DNA from: Oceanobacillus sp. CFH 90083
GTDB lineage: Bacteria > Bacillota > Bacilli > Bacillales > Amphibacillaceae
Assembly: GCF_009389585.1 (NCBI RefSeq)
Contig: NZ_VIYG01000006.1
Span: 124,001-188,000, forward strand
Direction: 5' to 3'
Length of the DNA: 64,000 nucleotides
The notes beneath the pieces are model-generated. The model saw nothing but the letters and a program-made list of their open reading frames with translations, had not been told where the DNA came from and made no database searches. Positions 8,250 to 16,495 of the stretch are shown here, piece by piece (position 1 is the stretch's first letter; every line of letters starts with the position of its first letter). A program made the translations under genes and the position numbers.

Positions 8250-9014
8250 ATGCTGAAAGTAAGACAGGTCAGTAAAGTATATGAAGGAAAGGTCTCCTAT
8301 CGTGCATTGTCAGATATTAATTTGACGGTAGAGGATAGTGAATTTGTTGGAATCATGGGACCTTCAGGAAGCGGTAAGACAACTTTATTAAACATGATTG
8401 CTACAATCGACGAGCCGACAACAGGTGAAATCTTAATTAATGGGAAGGACCCGAATCGTCTGAAAAAAGAAAAGCTGGCTCAATTCCGCAGACGGGAATT
8501 AGGATTTGTATTTCAGGATTTTAATCTGCTTCATACGCTGACGGTGGAAGAAAATATGGTGCTGCCATTAACGCTTGACGGCAGTAAGGTAAGTGAAATG
8601 AAGAAAAAAGCAAAGGAAATTGCTGAGAAGCTGGGAATAACTGAAATAATGAATAAAAGAACATATGAAATTTCCGGCGGTCAGGCACAGAGAGCAGCTG
8701 TTGCCCGGGCGATGATCCATACGCCGAAGCTTTTGCTTGCTGATGAGCCAACAGGAAATCTGGATTCAAAATCATCTAAAGACGTAATGGAAATGCTGGA
8801 GGCAATTAATGAAAAGGAAAAAACAACAATGCTTTTGGTAACACATGATCCGCAGGCAGCGAGCTATTGCAATCGTGTTGTATTTATCCGTGATGGCAAG
8901 TTTTACTCGGAAATCCACCGTGGAAATAACCGGCAGGCTTTTTTTCAAAAGATCATCGACACACTCTCATTAATGGGAGGGGATTCCAATGACTTTTCGT
9001 CAGTTCGCATTTAA
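8250..9014 (+). CDS. Antimicrobial-peptide ABC transporter ATPase, BceA/YxdL type
   Basis: A 254-residue ATPase with Walker A GPSGSGKTT (37-45), Q-loop FVFQDFNLL, signature ISGGQAQRAAVARAM, Walker [14 protein letters not shown] and H-loop LLVTHD. The C-terminal HRGNNRQAFFQKIIDTL is typical of BceA-type ATPases. BceA-BceB free cell-wall lipid targets from bound peptides and signal to the kinase. The start at 8250 follows GGAAGGAAG. The 3' end overlaps the permease gene by 26 bases, so the pair is translationally coupled. It has its own BceR-type promoter at 8147-8213. Confidence 0.93.
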   Translation: MLKVRQVSKVYEGKVSYRALSDINLTVEDSEFVGIMGPSGSGKTTLLNMIATIDEPTTGEILINGKDPNRLKKEKLAQFRRRELGFVFQDFNLLHTLTVEENMVLPLTLDGSKVSEMKKKAKEIAEKLGITEIMNKRTYEISGGQAQRAAVARAMIHTPKLLLADEPTGNLDSKSSKDVMEMLEAINEKEKTTMLLVTHDPQAASYCNRVVFIRDGKFYSEIHRGNNRQAFFQKIIDTLSLMGGDSNDFSSVRI

Positions 9015-10887
9015 TAATGTCATCCGGAATAAACGGCTGTATGCTGCGTATTTTTTGACAAGTCTTTTTACAGTGATGGTGTTTTTTACCTTTTCTATTT
9101 TTGCTTCTCATCCGCAGCTGACTGGAGATAATATGGATTCTTATGTCAGCTTTGGAATGAATGTTGCAGCAGGGATTATCTATGTATTTTCCTTTTTCTT
9201 TGTACTTTATTCAATGAGTTCCTTCTTGCAATCGCGGAAAAAGGAATTTGGCTTATTGATGATTCAAGGTATGAGCATGAAGCAGATTCGCTCGATGGTA
9301 TTTTTGGAGAATATGTTTATCGGCTTGTTAGCTACTATTGGCGGTATTGGATTAGGATTAATTTTTTCCAAGGTGATTCTATTAATTGCTGAAAATGTGC
9401 TCATTATTGAGAATGAATTGCCTTTTTATTTTCCAACACAGCCTATTTTACTGACATTTGGCTGTTTTATCGTATTATTTTTCTTGATTTCTTTATTTGT
9501 ATCGTATATTTTGCGGAGTCGGAAATTGATTGATTTAATCAAAGGAGATAAAAAGTCAAAAGGAGAGCCGAAAGCAAATCTATTTTTAACCATCCTGGCA
9601 GTTCTATTGCTTGGAACAGGATATGCGGTTGCTTTGATAGTGGAAGGATTACAGGTGATTTTTGCAATGATTCCGGTTGTTATTGTCGTGATTATTGGCA
9701 CGTATCTCCTGTTTACACAATTAAGTGTATCTATCATCCGGCGTTTGAAGAAGAAAGAGAATGTTTTCTGGTATAAAACAAATATGATTCTCTTCTCTGA
9801 TCTATCTTTTAGAATGAAGGATAATGCAAGATCTTTTTTCTTAGTAGCGATTATTTCTACGGTAGCTTTTAGTGCGATTGGAACGTTGTATGGGTTTCAG
9901 TCATACATTACTGCAGGAATAAAGCAGGTGAACCAAACTACGATTTCTTATCAGGATTATGATACTGGAAATGAGCAAGCAAATGTTTCATATATTGCTG
10001 AAACACTGCAAGGGGCAAATATTGATATGGACAAGGAGCGGGTAACGCTCCATTACTATGAATTACCTGACGAAACACTGGTTTTAATTACCAAAGAATC
10101 CGATTATAATCGAATCGCAGGTTTAAGTGATAATGAAATCATTCAAGTAGAAGATGGCGCTCCGGCTTTAATGGAGCCTGAAATGATCTTTCTTAATATC
10201 GGTGGAGATAATTCGGGTCAGCAGGAAGCGGAGATATTAAAAGATGCTGTGCTTGAATTAGATGGAGGCACGGTTTTAGAACCTGTACAGCTGGTATCGT
10301 CCAACGTATTGCCTTCTACAACGAAATATTATGTTGTTTCTGATCAGGATTTTGAGAATTTTCCGGAACCTGCCATAGAGGAAAATTACTATGCATGGCA
10401 GGAAACAGAAGATAGTGAGATTCCCCTGGGAATAGCAGAGAAATTGAATGATAGGCTGTCTACGGAAGGGATCAGGATAGGTCAGTATGAAGAGTATGTA
10501 GTAAATAAAGCCTACGGGCCAATTCTGTTTGTCGGCTTATTTATCGGCATCGTCTTTTTTGTATCATCCGGAAGCTTTCTTTATTTCCGACTCTACTCCG
10601 ATTTGGATGAAGATAAGAAAAAATTCCAGGCGATAACGAAAATGGGGTTAACTGAAAAAGAATTGAAGAAAGTATTAAACAGGCAAACAGCACTTCTTTT
10701 CTTTGCACCGATTTTTGTTGCGCTGATTCATGGAGCAGTCGCGTTAACAGCACTTTCCAATATGTTTTTCTACAGTCTGGTGAAGGAATCAGCAATGGTA
10801 CTTGGATTGTTCTTAGCCATTCAAATTGTATATTTCTTTATTGTCCGTTTTTATTATATCCGGCAGGTGAAACAAGCATTGCAGTAA
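8989..10887 (+). CDS. Antimicrobial-peptide ABC transporter permease, BceB/YxdM type
   Basis: A 632-residue permease, the usual length for BceB (about 620-650). About ten membrane helices are arranged as 1-4, an FtsX-type pair, and a C-terminal group of three. The large extracellular domain of about 220 residues (about 315-515, the lone big loop) determines peptide specificity in this family. FtsX-type cytoplasmic motifs are SRKKEFGLLMIQGMSMKQ after helix 2 and DEDKKKFQAITKMGLT before the last helices. A GGAGGGG Shine-Dalgarno lies inside the ATPase gene. It works with the ATPase and kinase as a combined sensor and detoxification complex in the membrane. Confidence 0.92.
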   Translation: MTFRQFAFNNVIRNKRLYAAYFLTSLFTVMVFFTFSIFASHPQLTGDNMDSYVSFGMNVAAGIIYVFSFFFVLYSMSSFLQSRKKEFGLLMIQGMSMKQIRSMVFLENMFIGLLATIGGIGLGLIFSKVILLIAENVLIIENELPFYFPTQPILLTFGCFIVLFFLISLFVSYILRSRKLIDLIKGDKKSKGEPKANLFLTILAVLLLGTGYAVALIVEGLQVIFAMIPVVIVVIIGTYLLFTQLSVSIIRRLKKKENVFWYKTNMILFSDLSFRMKDNARSFFLVAIISTVAFSAIGTLYGFQSYITAGIKQVNQTTISYQDYDTGNEQANVSYIAETLQGANIDMDKERVTLHYYELPDETLVLITKESDYNRIAGLSDNEIIQVEDGAPALMEPEMIFLNIGGDNSGQQEAEILKDAVLELDGGTVLEPVQLVSSNVLPSTTKYYVVSDQDFENFPEPAIEENYYAWQETEDSEIPLGIAEKLNDRLSTEGIRIGQYEEYVVNKAYGPILFVGLFIGIVFFVSSGSFLYFRLYSDLDEDKKKFQAITKMGLTEKELKKVLNRQTALLFFAPIFVALIHGAVALTALSNMFFYSLVKESAMVLGLFLAIQIVYFFIVRFYYIRQVKQALQ

Positions 10888-10906
10888 TGGCATATTTAAT
10901 AAAAAA

Positions 10907-10957
10907 GGCTTCAAACAGCAAGAAACGCATTGATTTCTGTTGTATGAAGCTTTTTTT
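10907..10957 (+). terminator. Rho-independent terminator
   Basis: A long hairpin (GGCTTCAAACAG.AAGAAA with TTTCTGTTGTATGAAGC) followed by seven Ts closes the bceAB-like operon. Confidence 0.9.
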
Positions 10958-11707
10958 ACAGATTCTCATTTTTAGACGGGAATAATACGGCATCATTCCA
11001 AAAATTATTTATTATTCCGGCAAACTCTTGAGGATTATCTGTGTTTGCTTCGTGTTCAGCCTTCTGAATGATTTTTAACCTTGCCCCGGCTATCCGGCTG
11101 TTTAGCTGGGCAGCTGCTTTTCGATTTGGCTTATCTTTTTCCCCGCATAGAATAAGAGCTTGACAGGATATCTCTGTTAATTGCTGACTGAAGTCTAATT
11201 CCTTCATCGACGTGGTTAATTGAATCACGTCCTTTTTAGGTAATCCCATTTCTTGCACTTTAAGAAAGTATAAAGAATCTAAGGAAAAAAGTATAAGCGC
11301 AACTAAGGCAATCCTATGCCTTTCAGGCTTGGCTTGCCAAGTTTTCTTTAAAATACCGAATTTGGCAATAATCGAAACATAACATTTTGTACAGCAAGAA
11401 GAAACCGCGGCATTTTATATTGGGCGTTCAATAAAATAAGTGAATGTACTTTCTCTGGACGATCGAGTGCATAATTTAAAGAGAGAACAGCGCCTAAAGA
11501 AAGGCCGCATAGATGAATTGGGCCATCCAGACCTTCGCAATAATCGAAAAAATGCTGGTATAGATGACGATAATCCATTTTGTCTTCTTAAAGTAATGGA
11601 AATAGGTCAGGGGTAGCTATTTGTTGTGAATCTATTTGTAAGTACGCTATTGTTTTTCGCCAGCTGGAGCTATTTTGGCCAAGCCCGTGGACAAATATAT
11701 AGGTCAT
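10956..11707 (-). pseudogene. Alpha/beta hydrolase pseudogene split by a repeat
   Basis: Three collinear pieces make one alpha/beta-hydrolase-fold protein. Piece 1 (11707-11591) encodes the oxyanion motif FVHGLGQNSSSW. It runs in frame into a TAA at 11588-11590. Piece 2 (11587-11351) continues in the same frame with the nucleophile elbow LCGLSLGA and ends at NSVF. Piece 3 (11261-10956) holds the conserved LILCGEKDKPNR segment and the catalytic histidine context KAEHEANTDNP. An 89-bp family A repeat (11262-11350) lies between pieces 2 and 3; taking out those 89 bases joins TTT to AAA and restores one frame through SVFKVQEMG. So there are two independent lesions, a premature stop and an insertion. 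The intact ancestor would be about 220 residues. Confidence 0.85.
11262..11350 (+). repeat. Interspersed repeat family A, copy 1 (inside hydrolase gene)
   Basis: An 89-bp element. One end is TTAAGAAAGTATAAAGAATC. The other, read inward on the minus strand, is TAAAGAAAACTTGGCAAGCC. The two ends are imperfect terminal inverted repeats (TWAAGAAARY). A subterminal palindrome CTTGGC-TT-GCCAAG lies inside. TTTA occurs at both junctions, a possible target duplication. Confidence 0.8.
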
Positions 11708-11859
11708 TGTTATCTCATCGTCCTAATGAATAATTTATTTCTATTATATCGGAAAATACGAGGGACAGGGCAAATGATGTTTAAATGTATGGAATCATTA
11801 TGGGAATATATTGTAAAATAAGTTCATATAATAGAGAAATTTGAATGGGAGGTATTTGC

Positions 11860-12438
11860 ATGCATATCGCTATTTATTGCGGCGCAAGTCTTGGTATAGA
11901 CCCGGCCTATCAGGAAGCAGCCAAAAGAGTTGGGAAATGGATTGCTGAAAAAAGGAATACATTAGTTTATGGTGGCGGAAAAGCTGGTTTAATGGGCGTT
12001 GTTGCGGATGAAGTATTAGCAAATCAGGGGGAAGTTATCGGGGTTATCCCTGAATTCTTAGTGGAAAGGGAGTTGAGTCATCCACATTTAACCACTTTAG
12101 AAATTGTTGACTCGATGACTGTAAGGAAAAATAAAATGATTGCATTAGGTGATTGCTACATAGCACTTCCCGGAGGACCAGGAACTTTAGAGGAAATCAC
12201 AGAAGTAGTATCCTGGGCGAGAGTCGGACAAAATAATAATCCTTGTATTCTCTTTAACCAGAATGGGTACTATGATAGTCTTGCCAGATTTTATGATGAC
12301 ATGGTAGAGAACGGGTTTTTATCAAAGCAGGATAGAGAAAGAATCTTATTTTCAGATTCTCTGGAAGAGATTGAAGCGTTTATTTCTAATTATACACCGC
12401 CTGGGGTACGACAATATACGGAAAATGTTTCAAGCTAG
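11860..12438 (+). CDS. LOG-family nucleoside 5'-monophosphate phosphoribohydrolase
   Basis: A 192-residue protein of the LOG/YvdD family (Rossmann-like TIGR00730), which releases the base from nucleoside monophosphates and was first known as cytokinin-activating enzyme. The PGGxGTxxE motif appears as LPGGPGTLEEI, and the nucleotide-binding segment as YGGGKAGLMGVVAD. The ATG at 11860 is preceded by GGGAGG; the in-frame ATG at 11845 overlaps that Shine-Dalgarno and is rejected. It stands alone between the pseudogene and the pbuG leader. In bacteria of this group the physiological role is probably nucleotide salvage or housecleaning (inference). Confidence 0.9.
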   Translation: MHIAIYCGASLGIDPAYQEAAKRVGKWIAEKRNTLVYGGGKAGLMGVVADEVLANQGEVIGVIPEFLVERELSHPHLTTLEIVDSMTVRKNKMIALGDCYIALPGGPGTLEEITEVVSWARVGQNNNPCILFNQNGYYDSLARFYDDMVENGFLSKQDRERILFSDSLEEIEAFISNYTPPGVRQYTENVSS

Positions 12439-12478
12439 GATTGTAGTGAACAGTAGAAGGGAAATAAATAAGAAGGAG

Positions 12479-12502
12479 CACTTATTCCAAACAAATAAGT
12501 GT
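12479..12502 (+). terminator. Weak terminator-like hairpin
   Basis: CACTTATT and AATAAGTG form a short stem followed by TTAACTTAATTATT. The T tract is poor. Confidence 0.4.
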
Positions 12503-12549
12503 TAACTTAATTATTAAAAGGATATTTCTGGGGTTTTATATTCAAAATC

Positions 12550-12597
12550 CAATCAACGAATGTTAAATATGACAATAATGTTTTTTGTTCGTGTTTC
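12550..12597 (+). promoter_or_regulatory. Possible degenerate PurR boxes upstream of pbuG
   Basis: A CGAA core (12557-12560) and an inverted GTTCG (12587-12591) lie just upstream of the pbuG promoter, in the arrangement of PurR box pairs (consensus AWWWCCGAACWWT). The first box deviates from the consensus. Confidence 0.45.
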
Positions 12598-12598
12598 A

Positions 12599-12627
12599 TT
12601 GACAAATGTTGCGTATGTTAGTAATAT
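12599..12627 (+). promoter_or_regulatory. SigA promoter of pbuG
   Basis: -35 TTGACA (12599-12604), 17-bp spacer, -10 TAATAT (12622-12627). It lies just upstream of the riboswitch. Confidence 0.8.
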
Positions 12628-12648
12628 AATAATGGAAATTTAATAGAA

Positions 12649-12716
12649 ATGCGTATAATTTCGGGGATATGGCCCAGAGTTTCTACCAGACTGCCGTAAA
12701 TAGTCTGACTACGCAG
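12649..12716 (+). ncRNA. Guanine riboswitch aptamer (pbuG leader)
   Basis: It has the full purine-aptamer core: P1 GCGTA / TACGC, the TATAATTTCGGGGATATGG start, the invariant AGTTTCTACC, the CCGTAAAT loop, and the J3/1 segment TGACTACG. The discriminator after GA is C, so the ligand is guanine or hypoxanthine, not adenine. It is followed by a terminator at 12784-12812. The P1 3' strand continues as CAGCGGA, which can pair with TCCGCTG at 12767-12773. Confidence 0.93.
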
Positions 12717-12783
12717 CGGAATGACTCTTACATGTTCAGATGATATCTGGAAAGTAGAAAATGAATGTCCGCTGTTCCTATAG

Positions 12784-12812
12784 AAACTCTCAAATGATTT
12801 GAGAGTTTTTTT
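12784..12812 (+). terminator. Riboswitch-controlled terminator of pbuG
   Basis: AACTCTCAAAT pairs with ATTTGAGAGTT and is followed by seven Ts, about 70 nt after the guanine aptamer. It is expected to form when purine is bound. Confidence 0.88.
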
Positions 12813-12921
12813 GCAGTGTAAGAACGATATGAAAGTGCGGTAAGGCGGACCGCATAAAGTGAAGCTTCCTTCAATGGGGGACTTTTCATGTCTCACTTAT
12901 AATATTTAACCTTTTTCCATT

Positions 12922-12969
12922 CTTGAAGCGGGAGTCTTATAGCCGGTTACACTGCGATAAAATTTGTGG
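12922..12969. repeat. Interspersed repeat family B, copy 2
   Basis: The core TATAGCCGGTTACACTGCGA, followed by TAAAAT, is nearly identical to 15612-15637. It lies in the pbuG leader between the riboswitch terminator and the ribosome-binding site, so it is transcribed as part of the 5' UTR. Confidence 0.6.
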
Positions 12970-13027
12970 AACTTTTCTATCTGAGAGAATATCCAAAAAT
13001 CTTGGTGAAAATGGAGGAAAAGAGTTC

Positions 13028-14332
13028 ATGAGTAAATTTTTTGAGTTTGAAAAACTAGGTACGAATTTTCGGACAGAGTTTATAGCTGGTTTAACAACTT
13101 TTCTGGCTATGGCTTATATTTTATTTGTTAACCCGAGTATTTTAGGAGAATCGGGTATGGATCAGGAAGCGGTATTTGCTGCAACAGCTATTGCGGCTGC
13201 TTTTGGTTCAATTATTATGGGAGTCCTTGCTAAATATCCAGTAGCACTTGCACCTGGTATGGGATTGAATGCATTTTTTACATATACCGTAGTAATTGGC
13301 TTTGGTATTCCCTGGGAAACTGCACTTGCAGGTGTTTTAGCTTCTGGAATTATCTTTATTGGTTTAACGATGACAGGAATTCGTGAAATTATTATTAATG
13401 CCATCCCGCCAAGCTTGAAACATGCGGTTGGAGCAGGGATCGGGTTATTTATTGCATTTATCGGCTTGAAAAATGCACAAATTGTTCAGGAAGACCCGGC
13501 AACAATTATTGCACTTGGTGATTTATCATCGCCAACGGTGTTATTAGCTATCTTTGGGATTGTGGTCTCTGTTATTTTAATTACGGTTGGTGTAAAAGCA
13601 GGTATTTTTTATGGGATGATTATCAGCTCGATTGCCGGTATGATTTTTGGATTAATTCCAGTACCATCTGGTATCAGTGGAATTGTCAGCAGTGCACCAA
13701 GCTTGGCACCAACATTTGGACAAGCTTTTATCCATTTTGATCAGATTTTTACAATGCAAATGCTAGTTGTTATTTTGACCTTTTTATTTGTAAATTTCTT
13801 TGATACGGCTGGGACATTGGTTGCTGTTGCGACCAAAGCAGGATTGATGAAAGATAATAAATTACCAAGAGCGGGTAAAGCGCTGTTTGCAGATGCATCT
13901 GCCAGTGTGGTAGGGGCTGCTGTCGGTACATCTACAACAACTTCTTTTGTGGAGTCTACATCCGGAGTAAGTGTAGGCGGACGTTCCGGATTAACAGCAG
14001 TAGTAACAGGCTTGTTCTTCCTGTTAGCATTATTTTTCTCGCCTTTGCTAAGTGTGGTAACGAATGAAGTGACTGCACCAGCATTGATTATTGTCGGTGT
14101 TTTAATGGCAAGCAGCTTGAAGGATATTCCTTGGGACAAATTTGAGATTGCTGTACCAGCTTTCTTTACGGTGTTAATGATGCCGGTAACCGCCAGTATT
14201 GCATCAGGTATTGCGATTGGGTTTATTTTCTACCCGATTACCATGCTTGTAAAAGGACGTGCCAAGGAAGTTCATCCGATTATGTATGTGTTGTTCGTTG
14301 TCTTTGCACTGTATTTTATCTTTTTAACTTAA
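13028..14332 (+). CDS. pbuG: Guanine/hypoxanthine permease PbuG
   Basis: A 434-residue transporter of the NCS2/AzgA group with about 12-14 membrane helices. It imports hypoxanthine and guanine by proton symport. N-terminal LTTFLAMAYILFVNP, then AALGMG-like VALAPGMGLNAFFTYT and TSTTTSFVESTSGVSVGGRSG are family hallmarks. The ATG at 13028 has ATGGAGGAAAAG upstream and matches the start of B. subtilis PbuG; the frame extends to 12923 but would run through the leader. Control is by the guanine riboswitch and probably PurR. As in B. subtilis, pbuG lies upstream of yebE and the pur operon. Confidence 0.95.
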   Translation: MSKFFEFEKLGTNFRTEFIAGLTTFLAMAYILFVNPSILGESGMDQEAVFAATAIAAAFGSIIMGVLAKYPVALAPGMGLNAFFTYTVVIGFGIPWETALAGVLASGIIFIGLTMTGIREIIINAIPPSLKHAVGAGIGLFIAFIGLKNAQIVQEDPATIIALGDLSSPTVLLAIFGIVVSVILITVGVKAGIFYGMIISSIAGMIFGLIPVPSGISGIVSSAPSLAPTFGQAFIHFDQIFTMQMLVVILTFLFVNFFDTAGTLVAVATKAGLMKDNKLPRAGKALFADASASVVGAAVGTSTTTSFVESTSGVSVGGRSGLTAVVTGLFFLLALFFSPLLSVVTNEVTAPALIIVGVLMASSLKDIPWDKFEIAVPAFFTVLMMPVTASIASGIAIGFIFYPITMLVKGRAKEVHPIMYVLFVVFALYFIFLT

Positions 14333-14352
14333 ATAATAAAAGCTTGAATAGA

Positions 14353-14398
14353 CAGGGAGAGTGCATTTTTGATGGCATTCTCCCTGTTATCGTATTTT
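14353..14398 (+). terminator. Terminator downstream of pbuG
   Basis: CAGGGAGAGTGC pairs with GCATTCTCCCTG, followed by TTATCGTATTTTTT. A strong stem with an interrupted T tract. Confidence 0.75.
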
Positions 14399-14569
14399 TT
14401 GAATATGCCATAACAGGAGAAATGAATGATGACGTAATTCTAAAAATTTATATGAATGGGAATAAACTTATAGCTTTTGACCTATTGTAAACTAATTTAG
14501 AATTACATATCATTATTAAATAGTATTAAAAATGATATTACTAACTCAAATGAGAGAGGAAGAGCAGAG

Positions 14570-15235
14570 ATGAAAAAATGGCTAATGCTATGTATGGCAT
14601 TACTCATTTGTATCGCATTAGTTGCTTGTGGATCAAATGATTCAAACGATGATGAAGATACGAATGGTAATGAAACTGCAGAAGATACAACAGAAGATGC
14701 TGCAGAAGACGAAAGTGCGGATGCTGAGGAGGATACTGCAACAGAAGAGAATGACGCTGAAGAAGAGTCAAATGCAGATGCAGAAGGGGAAGCAGATACT
14801 GAAAATGATGCAGCTGCAGAGTCTCAAGCTTTTGACTTTGATCCAACTGGAGAGAATACGGTAACACTTCAGTTAGAAGAAGCTGGTGTTATTGTAAAAC
14901 TAACTTATAAAGCAGATGGTGACATGGTTTATGAACAGACCGCAGACAATGAGATACCGTATTCTACAATAGGGGCGTCTACACAGGAAGAAGCAGAAGA
15001 GATAATGGGAGAGTATACTTCAGAATATGAAGATGTAGAAGGGGTAACTCATAATTTGGAATATCTGGATGACAAAATCGTTGAAACTTTAACGGTAAAT
15101 TATAATGAAGCCGACGCAAATGAAGTAAGTCAATTGACAGGAGCTGATTTTGAGGGAGACTTAAGTCGTGGTGTAAGTCTGCAGCAATCTGTTCAAATGC
15201 TTCAAGCGCAAGGTTATGAGATCGTTGAAGAATAA
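14570..15235 (+). CDS. YehR-like lipoprotein (DUF1307)
   Basis: A 221-residue protein. The signal peptide ends in the lipobox LVAC (cysteine at about residue 20). Next comes a linker of about 60 residues made almost only of D, E, N, T and A, then a folded domain (about 85-221). The motifs VIVKLTYKADGD, ENEIPYST-like NEIPYSTIGASTQEEAEE and LEYLDDKIVETLTVNYNE match the DUF1307/YehR family. It is anchored on the outer face of the membrane. The extremely acidic linker is typical of surface proteins in halotolerant bacilli. Function unknown; monocistronic, with a terminator downstream. Confidence 0.8.
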   Translation: MKKWLMLCMALLICIALVACGSNDSNDDEDTNGNETAEDTTEDAAEDESADAEEDTATEENDAEEESNADAEGEADTENDAAAESQAFDFDPTGENTVTLQLEEAGVIVKLTYKADGDMVYEQTADNEIPYSTIGASTQEEAEEIMGEYTSEYEDVEGVTHNLEYLDDKIVETLTVNYNEADANEVSQLTGADFEGDLSRGVSLQQSVQMLQAQGYEIVEE

Positions 15236-15328
15236 TTATTAAAAAGAGAATAATTGCATAGAAATTATTACGAAAAAACACAATTTTTCCATTATGGATT
15301 GTGTACCATTGATTAGACAAGTCAAAAT

Positions 15329-15366
15329 TAAAATAGCCGGACACCAGAACCGTGTCCGGCTATTTT
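15329..15366 (+). terminator. Strong terminator after the lipoprotein gene
   Basis: AAAATAGCCGGACAC pairs perfectly with GTGTCCGGCTATTTT; A and T tracts on both sides would let it act in either direction. Confidence 0.9.
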
Positions 15367-15378
15367 AATTTTGTAACC

Positions 15379-15535
15379 CTTTAAGAAAGTATAAAGAATT
15401 TAAGGAATAAAATATAAATGCAACGCTTTTCAGTGAGTAATCGCAACCCCAGAAGTTCTGATAGAGAAAAGTCGCACCGAAAACCATTGATTACTAGCCC
15501 CACCGCTTTATGTCTATGGCAAAAGTTTTCGTGGG
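15379..15535 (+). repeat. Interspersed repeat family A, copy 2 (partial or diverged)
   Basis: It begins CTTTAAGAAAGTATAAAGAA, the same end as the copies at 11262 and 46047. It contains GAGTAATCGCAACCCC, the complement of the GCGATTACTCGCCCC block in the copy at 41815. The right boundary is unclear. It fills the 418-bp gap before the C26 peptidase gene. Confidence 0.6.
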
Positions 15536-15577
15536 CTCGTCACAAAAGGCCTGGTGACAACAAATTTTTCTAAAGAA

Positions 15578-15639
15578 TGTTCGGATTTTCTCTATTTCTG
15601 AAGTAGGATCTTATAGCCAGTTACACTGCGATAAAATAA
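15578..15639. repeat. Interspersed repeat family B, copy 3
   Basis: TGTTCGG at the left and ATAGCCAGTTACACTGCGAT followed by AAAAT at the right match copies at 5258-5321 and 12922-12969. It ends directly before the AAGGAGG ribosome-binding site of the next gene. Confidence 0.6.
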
Positions 15640-15654
15640 TAAGGAGGAAATAAA

Positions 15655-16368
15655 ATGAAGCCTATTGTTGGAGTAACAGCATCAATGGAAGTAGATGGCA
15701 TGGAATATAAGATGAACGTGCGAAATATAAGGGCTATTGAACAAGCAGGGGGCATTCCGGTCATTCTACCGTATTATAGTGATTATCAGGAAATAGCTGC
15801 ATTACTTGATAAAATGGATGGTCTCTATTTGCCTGGTGGCTATGACATCGACCCCTCCTTATTTCAAGAAGAGCCAAATCCTCATCTCGGCACAATCATT
15901 CCTGAAAGAGATCGGCTGGAGAAGGAAATTATCCCGCATTTTTTAGACAAAGATAAGCCGGTACTGGGGGTTTGCCGTGGGTGCCAAATTTTAAATGTCG
16001 TTACCGGAGGAACCATGTATCAGGATTTAGTTTCACAATATCCGAAGCCATTAATTCAGCATACTCAAAAAGCAGCCTTTCATCATCGTTCGCATGCTAT
16101 CTCTGTATCTCCTGCTTCCTTATTAGAAAAGTTAGTGCAGGCAACAGAAATCAGGGTGAACAGCTATCATCATCAGGCTAATCGTTCTCTGGGGAAAGAT
16201 TTTATGATTTCTGCTGTGGCAGGTGATGGCGTTATAGAAGCCTTTGAAAGTAAAAAACATCGCTTTGTTTTAGGTGTGCAGTGGCATCCGGAAGGGTTAA
16301 TTAATCATCCGGATGACCCATCATTGGCTATTTACCGAAGATTTATTCAGGCGTGTAAAGAAAAATAG
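15655..16368 (+). CDS. Gamma-glutamyl-GABA hydrolase-like class I amidotransferase (peptidase C26)
   Basis: A 237-residue PuuD-like hydrolase. The nucleophile cysteine lies in LGVCRGCQILN, and the His-Glu pair in VQWHPEG completes the triad. The segment YLPGGYDIDPSLF is the family's oxyanion and substrate region. Members cleave gamma-glutamyl amides such as gamma-glutamyl-GABA in polyamine breakdown, or other gamma-glutamyl compounds. No puu-type neighbours exist here, so the substrate is open. The start at 15655 has AAGGAGGAAAT upstream. Confidence 0.88.
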   Translation: MKPIVGVTASMEVDGMEYKMNVRNIRAIEQAGGIPVILPYYSDYQEIAALLDKMDGLYLPGGYDIDPSLFQEEPNPHLGTIIPERDRLEKEIIPHFLDKDKPVLGVCRGCQILNVVTGGTMYQDLVSQYPKPLIQHTQKAAFHHRSHAISVSPASLLEKLVQATEIRVNSYHHQANRSLGKDFMISAVAGDGVIEAFESKKHRFVLGVQWHPEGLINHPDDPSLAIYRRFIQACKEK

Positions 16369-16459
16369 ATTGCTGTTATTGTTTTAAAGGAGACTGCTAC
16401 TTCGCAACCGCTAAAAATTCTTAATGATTTAGATGCTGTCTTAGAGGATTGATAATATC

Positions 16460-16495
16460 ATTAACCCCTGCAGTCTGTGTTTTGCAGGGATTAAT
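16460..16495. terminator. Bidirectional terminator-like hairpin between convergent genes
   Basis: ATTAACCCCTGCA pairs with TGCAGGGATTAAT. It overlaps the last codons of the minus-strand GNAT gene and follows the C26 gene. T tracts are weak on both strands. Confidence 0.45.

Noticed and set aside
11348-11578. Separate small gene for a 76-residue hydrolase fragment
   Set aside because: It reads in frame with the upstream FVHGLG piece across a single TAA and is cut by a repeat; treated as part of one pseudogene.
12649-12716. Adenine riboswitch
   Set aside because: The base after GA in J3/1 is C (TGACTACG), which specifies guanine; adenine aptamers have U there. The same holds for 20435-20504 (GGACTATG).
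14604-14867. Long open frames on both strands over the lipoprotein linker
   Set aside because: They are shadows of the low-complexity D/E/N-rich region and encode leucine/histidine or methionine/lysine/glutamine-rich text without a domain or ribosome-binding site.
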